Both the position numbers and the translations under genes were made by a program. A model generated the notes under the pieces. That model was not told where the DNA came from. It did no database searches and was given only the letters and a program-made list of their open reading frames with translations. DNA of 12,466 nucleotides from DATKKX01 sp035542775 (GTDB lineage Bacteria > Planctomycetota > Phycisphaerae > UBA1845 > UTPLA1). The stretch covers positions 1 to 12,466 of the forward strand of contig DATKKX010000204.1 in assembly GCA_035542775.1 (NCBI GenBank), written 5' to 3'. How positions within the stretch are numbered: position 1 is the first letter of the stretch; the number at the start of each line of letters is the position of its first letter. This document shows, piece by piece, positions 7,429-12,466 of this stretch.

Positions 7429-7444
7429 TGCACACGCCGTGCCA
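7429..7444 (-). promoter_or_regulatory. Sigma-54 (-24/-12) promoter of glnA
   Basis: Read on the minus strand, TGGCACG-GCGT-GTGCA matches the sigma-54 consensus TGGCACG-N4-TTGCW with one mismatch. The invariant GG and GC are separated by exactly 10 bases. The predicted start is near 7418, giving a leader of about 45 bases to ATG 7373. glnA is a classic sigma-54/NtrC target in many bacteria. No clear full NtrC dyad was seen upstream. Confidence 0.65.
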
Positions 7445-7619
7445 TCCCGCGTATCGCTGAGTGACTCCGGAATGGCAATCCGCTGCTCGCATGCTACCGC
7501 TCGGCACACCCTGCACCCAACCCTCCGTCCCGGTCCTTCGCGCAAACGGCTAATTGTATGGCATTCGCGACGTGCCTGCGAATCCGTTGGAGCAGGCGAT
7601 CTACCGTGCCCCATGAAAT

Positions 7620-7651
7620 CTTCCCCGAGCCGGCTATGTGCATATAATTAC
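7620..7651 (+). promoter_or_regulatory. TATAATTAC element, copy 1
   Basis: A perfect -10-like TATAAT followed by TAC (7643-7651) is preceded by CTTCCC (7620-7625) with 17 bases between. The -35 position does not resemble TTGACA, so this is either a weak housekeeping promoter or a recognition element of another factor. It points toward the AraC-type gene. Confidence 0.35.
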
Positions 7652-7706
7652 GACCAAATACATTATTAAATCGGCCCATCCGGACCATGGGCGGGCCGGC
7701 CTGCCG

Positions 7707-7740
7707 CTTCCCTTTCAGACAGGCGTGGGACTATAATTAC
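7707..7740 (+). promoter_or_regulatory. TATAATTAC element, copy 2
   Basis: TATAATTAC recurs at 7732-7740, again preceded by CTTCCC (7707-7712), here with 19 bases between. If it is a -10 box, transcription would start near 7744 and leave a leader of about 126 bases before the chosen ATG at 7870. Confidence 0.4.
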
Positions 7741-7869
7741 ACGTCTAAGGGACTGAGGTCGGAAGCACTAGCGCGGACCCAAAGCGGGGCGGCCGTCACG
7801 CGAACATGTCAGCCCCGTCCCGGGAACAATGAGAATTTGCCTGTCCGATTAGTCGCGGGAACACCGGTC

Positions 7870-8784
7870 ATGTCCACCAGCGGCGACTTCCAAGGCTCAG
7901 ACATTCGGCACCGCGCCCCGGAACCGACTCAGCCGGCAGACGGGGAAGCGTTCTGGGCAGAGCTGTCCAAGTCGGTCGCGGAGCGATTCCAGCGGATCAC
8001 CGGCTTTGTCGCTGCGATCAGAACCACAAGTGAGCCCGATCCCCAGGCGGGCGAGCTTGTGCCGCCGGTGTCTGTCCACCCCCTCTGTGTCGATCCACCC
8101 GACCGCGAGCACTGCCGGCAGTCGTGGCGGTCGCACCTCACGGACCTGTCCCTGCGGCCGGAGGTAAGCTGGCACAAATGCAAGTTCGGGAGGTTCTGCG
8201 CCGTCGTGCCTGTCGGATGGCGCCAGAAGTGCGTCGCTCTGTGCCACCTCGTGTGCCCCGACTCGGTCGGACAGGATGCGTTTGAGCACCACGTCGAGCT
8301 GCTGGCCGTCCTGATCGAGAACTTCACCGCCAGGTATGGCGGCGACCTTACGTCACCTGCCCTCGTCGACCAGCCGGCGGCCCAGGGACCGCCGCAAGCG
8401 GGCGCCCCACCCGGCGGAGACCTCAAACCGCCCCTCCACCCGAAGATGAGCAGCGCCGTCGATTACATCAACGAGCACCTCAGGGACAGTGATTTGAACG
8501 CGGCTGCCATCGCCCGGCGCCTGGAGATGAACGCCTGCTATCTGGCCCATCTCTTTGCCGAGCAGGTCGGCATGCGAATGAACCGATACATAGCCCTCCA
8601 GCGGGTCGAACTGGCCAAACGCCTTCTCGCCACGACCGATTGGCAGATCAAGCGGGTCGCTCGCGAATGCGGCTACGCCAATCCCGACTGGTTCGGGCAC
8701 GTCTTCCACGTCCACGCGGGCATGAAACCGGGCGAATACCGTCGAAGGTTGGGCGAGGGCGATCCTGCTCCCACATCCGATTGA
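7870..8784 (+). CDS. AraC-family transcriptional regulator with cysteine-rich PocR-like sensor
   Basis: The 304-residue product ends in a standard AraC/XylS double helix-turn-helix (about residues 195-292): VDYINEHLRDSDLNAAAIAR, then the second helix pair in IKRVARECGYANPDWFGHVF and the final PGEYRRR. The N-terminal part (about 28-155) resembles a PocR-type ligand-binding domain, with HKCKFGRFCAVVPV (102-115) at the expected core. It carries seven cysteines within 57 residues (73, 82, 104, 110, 121, 125, 129), the last three as CxxxCxxxC, which suggests a metal, Fe-S or redox-responsive sensor (inference). A Pro/Gly-rich linker (about 160-192) joins the domains. The start ATG 7870 is preceded by GGGA with 9 bases between. 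Upstream in-frame starts to 7687 exist but would swallow the promoter-like element. It is divergent from glnA and converges on the dehydratase-like gene; its targets are unknown, with the glnA region a natural candidate. Confidence 0.85.
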   Translation: MSTSGDFQGSDIRHRAPEPTQPADGEAFWAELSKSVAERFQRITGFVAAIRTTSEPDPQAGELVPPVSVHPLCVDPPDREHCRQSWRSHLTDLSLRPEVSWHKCKFGRFCAVVPVGWRQKCVALCHLVCPDSVGQDAFEHHVELLAVLIENFTARYGGDLTSPALVDQPAAQGPPQAGAPPGGDLKPPLHPKMSSAVDYINEHLRDSDLNAAAIARRLEMNACYLAHLFAEQVGMRMNRYIALQRVELAKRLLATTDWQIKRVARECGYANPDWFGHVFHVHAGMKPGEYRRRLGEGDPAPTSD

Positions 8785-8816
8785 TGGACGCGGGCCCGGG
8801 GCTGCGGCAAACGATG

Positions 8817-10112
8817 TCATCGAAAGAAAGCCGGATAAACCCGTGGTCGGCGCTTGCGCCTTTGGTAGGCCCGCGCCAGATCCAGGAAAATCTCCAGGTC
8901 GCGATCGATGTTGGAGTTGACTCCGTCGAAGTAGCAGACCCGGATGGGCAGGTTGTCGTGGGCGGCGCTGACGGCCGGGTAAACCGCCTCTGAAATGATC
9001 CCGTTCATGCAGGTGAACGGGCTGATGTCGATGATGCCGTCGGCGCCTTTGCCGTACAGGTAGATGGCCTTGCCCACGCTCAGCACCATCTCGCCGAGCG
9101 ATCCTTCCGGCGGTAAATACGGCTCGGAGGCGGCGAGGATCTCGCGAACGTCATGCGGCTCCTCGTAGCCGACCATGTCCTTGGCCACCGGCGCAAGCAG
9201 AACGTGCTCGTACTTCCGCTGCACACGCGTCTTGAGCCTGAGCTTGAGATAGTCGAGGTTCAAGCGGCCCTGCTCGAGCTTGATCGTCTCTTCCTGACTC
9301 CAATTGGTGTACCACACCCATTCGGCGATGTCCGACAACCAGCACTCCCCCCCGTGTCGCTCGATGCGCCGCGCCACGTCGTCGTTGCTGAAGGTGTGCA
9401 AACGGCAGAATATCTCGCCGACCAGCCCGATGAGGGGGCGCCCCTTGATGTATTGAGCGGGGACGGTGCGAAACCGACTTCGCATGCGATCCACCGCTCC
9501 GACGAGAGCGGCCAGTTTCTTCTTCGGCGTCAACCCAGGCTGGGCCATCACCCGGCACAGTGCTTCCAGCGACTCGCTGAAGACTTCGTCCGCATCGCCG
9601 GCGATCCGCTCGTAGGGCCGTGTCTTCAGCAGGAACTTGGTGGCCGTGTCCCCCGCCACGAGCCCCATCCAGGCAATCCGCATCAGATGCGAGGCCTGCT
9701 CGCCGATCCCGTCGTAGCCGTCCTTGCTGGACGGCGAAAAGACCGGCACCTCGCCGTAGCCCAATTCGCCCAGAACCTTGCGAAGATACGGAGCATACTG
9801 GCCAAACCGGCACGGACCGTGGGCCGTGGGCATGAAGAAGGCCACCTTGTCGGGTCTGAAGCCGGGCGCGCGGCAGATCTTCAGGAAATCGCCGAGGGTG
9901 ATCTTGTGGGGAAGACACTCCTCGCCGCTGCTCTTCAGCCCGCCGAGCTCGAGCGTCTCCGCATCCGAGTCCGGCGCCACGGCGGCGTCGACCCCGATGG
10001 ACCGAAAGGCCGCCGCCATCAGCCGCGCGCCGGCGTAGGACATTTGCGGGATGTAAAGCGTTCTTCCCGCAAGACTCGTCCTTCGTCTTCGCTCCTGGGC
10101 TGTCGCCACCAT
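8817..10112 (-). CDS. 2-hydroxyacyl-CoA dehydratase-like protein (HgdB/BcrBC-type), partner of the upstream activase
   Basis: The 431-residue product corresponds to the C-terminal part of large 'acyl-CoA dehydratase activase-related' proteins. It begins with conserved GRTLYIPQMSYAGARLMAAA (residues 17-36), then SSGEECLPHKITLGDFLK (61-78), MPTAHGPCRFGQYAPYL (94-110), VGEIFCRLHTFSNDDV (231-246), ISPFTCMNG (363-371) and YFDGVNSNIDRDLEIFL (394-410). Cys66, Cys101 and Cys368 sit where members keep cysteines and may bind an Fe-S cluster. The start ATG 10112 has AAGGGG (10121-10126) 8 bases upstream; an in-frame ATG 12 codons earlier lacks support. It overlaps the upstream gene by 94 bases in the -1 frame, so the two are probably translationally coupled. 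True dehydratases of this family remove water from 2-hydroxyacyl-CoAs, but this subfamily has no assigned reaction that I know of. The 32-base gap to the araC stop has no T-run terminator. Confidence 0.82.
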   Translation of the reverse strand: MVATAQERRRRTSLAGRTLYIPQMSYAGARLMAAAFRSIGVDAAVAPDSDAETLELGGLKSSGEECLPHKITLGDFLKICRAPGFRPDKVAFFMPTAHGPCRFGQYAPYLRKVLGELGYGEVPVFSPSSKDGYDGIGEQASHLMRIAWMGLVAGDTATKFLLKTRPYERIAGDADEVFSESLEALCRVMAQPGLTPKKKLAALVGAVDRMRSRFRTVPAQYIKGRPLIGLVGEIFCRLHTFSNDDVARRIERHGGECWLSDIAEWVWYTNWSQEETIKLEQGRLNLDYLKLRLKTRVQRKYEHVLLAPVAKDMVGYEEPHDVREILAASEPYLPPEGSLGEMVLSVGKAIYLYGKGADGIIDISPFTCMNGIISEAVYPAVSAAHDNLPIRVCYFDGVNSNIDRDLEIFLDLARAYQRRKRRPRVYPAFFR

Positions 10113-12466
10113 CGGAGAATCCCCTTGCTGTCCAGGTATGCCTCGCACCGGGTCATCATCCCGGCGTCATTTGAATGACCGTCGAACTGCAGCGTCAGAA
10201 ACGGCTTGCCCGAAGCCGAGCGGATGTAGCCCTTGATGTACGAATCCGGCCCGCATTTGAAATTGGTTATGTAAATGATGTGCAGGTTCGCGCGCCCGGC
10301 CACCAGCTTGGCCGCCGCGAGGATCTTGCGCCCGTACTCCCAGTACATGTTGTCGTTCACGTCCCGCACATCCACGTCCGCCAGCGGCAGGCAATCGATC
10401 GGCAGTACGTTGACGCCGTAGAAATCCCGCAGCTTGCGGGCCACCGACAGGCTGACGCCGGCATCGTGGATGTTGTATGGCCGGCCGACGATGACCATGC
10501 CGCTCTCGCCGGCGCGATCCAGCGTCTCCAGGGCCTCGCCGCCGGCCTGCTCGTAGGCAGCCCGAAACTCCTGCTGCGCCTCCAGGCCGGCCGCAAACGC
10601 CGCTTCCGCCACCAGGCGTTTCACACCCATCTCCGCCGCAGCAGCCAGCATGACCTCGCGCACATGACCGATTCCCCGCCGCATGTGGACGCTCGGGCAG
10701 ATCACTCTGCCATTCCACGACCGCAACAACGGTGTCTGGCGGACCACGAACGGAAGCGTCTGGCCCCATGGGCAGACGTAGCTCTCGTTGTCCATGAACT
10801 GCGTCTGGGCCGAAACCATGTTGGGGACCCACAGGTAGTCGACGCCCCGGCCGATCAGGTCCGCTGTGTGACCGTGAGCCACGATGATCGGGAAGCACGG
10901 CTCCGCCACCACGCAGTCCAGCCCCAGTTGCACCGTGTGGCGGTTGGTCTGCTCCGTCGTCACCACGGCAAAGCCGCAATCGCGGAAGAATCGCCGCCAC
11001 AACGGCAGCCAGTCGTATGCATACATCGCCAGCGGAATGCCGACGCGGACGCTGGCCCCGGCCGGATCTCCTTGATCGTCCGCGCCCATCAGCTCCTGTC
11101 GCAGGGCCACCAGATCGGGAACAATCGGCTTGCGATCGCTCTTGGCCCGTTTGCGGTAGCGATCGGAGCATTTGTCGCCCCAGAAAGTCTTCTCGCCCTC
11201 GACGTTGAACTCCTGCACCGCGCAGTGATTCCCGCACCCCTTGCAGGTGAACTCTCGCAGCGCATAATCGACTTTCTCGATCTCATAGCCGCGGAAACGC
11301 GTCTCCTGGCCGGTGGACAGCACCTTCTCCTTGGCAAGGAGTGCCGCGCCGATGGCACCAAGCACGGCGTTATGCGGCGGAACGATGAGCTGCTTGCCCG
11401 TCACCATGCTGAAGGCGGCGGCCACGGCGTCGTTGTAGGCCGTGCCGCCCTGGAAGAAGATGCAGTCGCCGACCGGCCGGCCGCGTACCACGCGATTGAT
11501 GTAGTTGTACACCACCGAGTAAGCCAGCCCCGCGATCACGTCCTCCAGCCGGGCCCCGCGCTGCATGCAGGCGTTCACGTCCCGCTCCATGAACACGGTG
11601 CACCGCTCCCCCAGCTTGATGGGGGCTTTCGAGCTCAAGGCCAGCTTCGAAAACTCGTCCTTGATCGAGACTCCCAGCTCCTCGGCGCGCTCCTCCAGGA
11701 AGCTGCCCGTGCCCGCCGCGCAAGCCTCGTTCATGGTGAAGTCGACCACCACGGTCTCCGTGGAGCGCCCCCCCTCGGGCTGCAGGCTGATGTACTTGCT
11801 GTCCTGCCCGCCGATCTCGAAGATCGTGTCCGACCGCTTGCCCAGCAAGCGGTCGCCGACGAACGACGCGCCGGTCTTGTGAGCGGTGATTTCATCGTTG
11901 ATGCTGTCGGCCCCGACCAGCTCGCCGATCAGCTCGCGTCCGCTGCCCGTGCTGCCCACAGCGCGAATGCGTATCCGCGAACCGACGGCATCACGCAACT
12001 CACGAAGGCAGCGGGAAACCACCTCGATCGGGCGGCCCTCGGTGCGCGTGAAAATGTCGTGGATCACATCGCCGTGCCGGTCGATCACCACCAGCTTGGT
12101 CCCCACTGAGCCGATGTCCAGGCCCAGGTAGGCGTCGACCGTGTGCCCGTTGCCCTTGAAATCGTAAGGCTTGACGCGATCACGGAGCAGCAACACCCGC
12201 TCCATGCTCAGCGGCGGCGAGCACGGGAACGCGCCTCCGGCGTCGGGAGTCTGTCTGAGGCCCACCGACCAGGCGGGCCTGGTTCGGCCGCCGCCGGGGC
12301 GTTGCTCCGAAGCGATGATGGCCGCGCCGATTGCCGCGATGGACTCCGCCCCTGGCGGCACGAACAAATCTCCGTCACCCAGCCCGAAGGCCTCGCGGAT
12401 TCCTCGCACCACGGCGGAGTTCGCTGATACGCCGCCGATCAAGGCGATCGGCGGAACAACCGTCCG
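10019..12466 (-). CDS. Acyl-CoA dehydratase activase-like (archerase) protein with BcrAD/BadFG ATPase and DUF2229-type domains; 5' end outside window
   Basis: The frame is open to the window edge (815 residues seen). It starts with the end of one ATPase repeat (PPIALIGGVSANSAVV, then a GAESIAAIGAA tail), so at least one more repeat lies outside. A full second ASKHA-fold ATPase follows: YLGLDIGSVGTKLVV (about 12130-12086), GSTGSGRE, FEIGGQDSKY, and CAAGTGSF (from 11722) plus ERCTVF (Cys codon at 11602). In HgdC-type activators the equivalent cysteines bridge a [4Fe-4S] cluster between two subunits. CKGCGNHC (11245-11222) with a further Cys 18 residues later forms another likely metal site. A DUF2229-like region continues with EPCFPIIVAHGH, CPWGQTLPF, GRPYNIHDAGV and NFKCGPDSY. 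Such activators hydrolyse ATP to push a low-potential electron into a partner. Conserved sequence ends near the start of the next gene; the last ~30 residues are Arg/Glu-rich and look like an out-of-frame tail. Confidence 0.87.
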   Translation of the reverse strand, partial: RTVVPPIALIGGVSANSAVVRGIREAFGLGDGDLFVPPGAESIAAIGAAIIASEQRPGGGRTRPAWSVGLRQTPDAGGAFPCSPPLSMERVLLLRDRVKPYDFKGNGHTVDAYLGLDIGSVGTKLVVIDRHGDVIHDIFTRTEGRPIEVVSRCLRELRDAVGSRIRIRAVGSTGSGRELIGELVGADSINDEITAHKTGASFVGDRLLGKRSDTIFEIGGQDSKYISLQPEGGRSTETVVVDFTMNEACAAGTGSFLEERAEELGVSIKDEFSKLALSSKAPIKLGERCTVFMERDVNACMQRGARLEDVIAGLAYSVVYNYINRVVRGRPVGDCIFFQGGTAYNDAVAAAFSMVTGKQLIVPPHNAVLGAIGAALLAKEKVLSTGQETRFRGYEIEKVDYALREFTCKGCGNHCAVQEFNVEGEKTFWGDKCSDRYRKRAKSDRKPIVPDLVALRQELMGADDQGDPAGASVRVGIPLAMYAYDWLPLWRRFFRDCGFAVVTTEQTNRHTVQLGLDCVVAEPCFPIIVAHGHTADLIGRGVDYLWVPNMVSAQTQFMDNESYVCPWGQTLPFVVRQTPLLRSWNGRVICPSVHMRRGIGHVREVMLAAAAEMGVKRLVAEAAFAAGLEAQQEFRAAYEQAGGEALETLDRAGESGMVIVGRPYNIHDAGVSLSVARKLRDFYGVNVLPIDCLPLADVDVRDVNDNMYWEYGRKILAAAKLVAGRANLHIIYITNFKCGPDSYIKGYIRSASGKPFLTLQFDGHSNDAGMMTRCEAYLDSKGILRWWRQPRSEDEGRVLREERFTSRKCPTPARG

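Larger units (their letters stand above)
7374..7869. other. Divergent glnA/araC intergenic region (496 bases)
   Basis: Apart from the sigma-54-like element near glnA, the region holds overlapping dyads: ATTCGC/GCGAAT (7563-7568 and 7578-7583) and GCCTGC/GCAGGC (7574-7579 and 7592-7597), possible regulator sites. It also holds two AT-rich TATAATTAC copies in otherwise GC-rich DNA (7643-7651 and 7732-7740). A reading frame continuous with the AraC-type gene is open from 7687, but its composition is unlike a protein domain and it contains the second TATAATTAC, so I treat it as non-coding. No RNA gene was recognised. Confidence 0.5.

Noticed and set aside
7687..7869. N-terminal extension of the AraC-type gene
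   Set aside because: The extra 61 codons are Gly/Arg/Pro-rich, match no domain, lack a Shine-Dalgarno sequence at 7687, and contain a TATAATTAC promoter-like element.
10019..10148. Programmed -1 frameshift joining the two archerase genes
   Set aside because: No X XXY YYZ slippery heptamer in the correct phase was found in the overlap, and the downstream ATG has its own ribosome binding site.
1..12466. tRNA genes, CRISPR arrays, insertion sequences or attachment sites
   Set aside because: No TTCGA-type T-arm in a cloverleaf context, no regularly spaced repeats, and no transposase or terminal inverted repeats were seen by eye.

Overview
The window comes from a GC-rich bacterium, probably an obligate or facultative anaerobe. 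It carries a selenium-type molybdenum hydroxylase and a 2-hydroxyacyl-CoA dehydratase activator-like (archerase) system, both typical of anaerobes. Ribosome binding sites are clear and of the GGAG/AGGA type. The protein styles and mixed gene content would fit Planctomycetota (Phycisphaerae-like), but this is a weak inference and other anaerobic phyla are possible. Genes are densely packed. No mobile element, tRNA, rRNA or CRISPR array was seen.

Layout. (A) 1-3722, plus strand: a 5'-truncated selenium-dependent xanthine dehydrogenase-type molybdenum hydroxylase, then xdhC overlapping it by GTGA, then after 155 bases a mocA-like cytidylyltransferase. Together they form an enzyme plus cofactor-maturation set for purine or other N-heterocycle hydroxylation. 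(B) 3915-7373, minus strand: a nitrogen-assimilation block read in the order glnA (type I glutamine synthetase), asnA (ammonia-dependent asparagine synthetase), and a single-domain L-asparaginase homologue. glnA has a near-consensus sigma-54 promoter. asnA has its own sigma-70-type promoter (TTGACA, 17-base spacer, TAGATT). A hairpin with a T-rich tail lies between asnA and the asparaginase. (C) 7374-7869: a 496-base divergent intergenic region, then 7870-8784, plus strand: an AraC-family regulator with a cysteine-rich, PocR-like N-terminal sensor. (D) 8817-12466, minus strand: two overlapping genes for the activase part (BcrAD/BadFG ATPase repeats plus a DUF2229-type region) and the dehydratase-like part of a system that is often one ~1400-residue polypeptide. 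The upstream gene runs off the window.

How the parts may work together (inference): the hydroxylase would open purine nitrogen for use, and glutamine and asparagine synthetases assimilate the ammonia. The glnA promoter suggests nitrogen-status control through sigma-54. The glutamine synthetase appears to lack the adenylylation tyrosine, so control may be mostly transcriptional or by feedback. The role of block D is unknown, and no acyl-CoA pathway gene is visible beside it.

Nothing here is convincingly a wholly new system. The items most worth a second look are the split archerase pair, the cysteine-rich AraC sensor opposite a sigma-54 glnA promoter, the glutamine synthetase lacking its modification site, and the asparagine synthetase/asparaginase pair.
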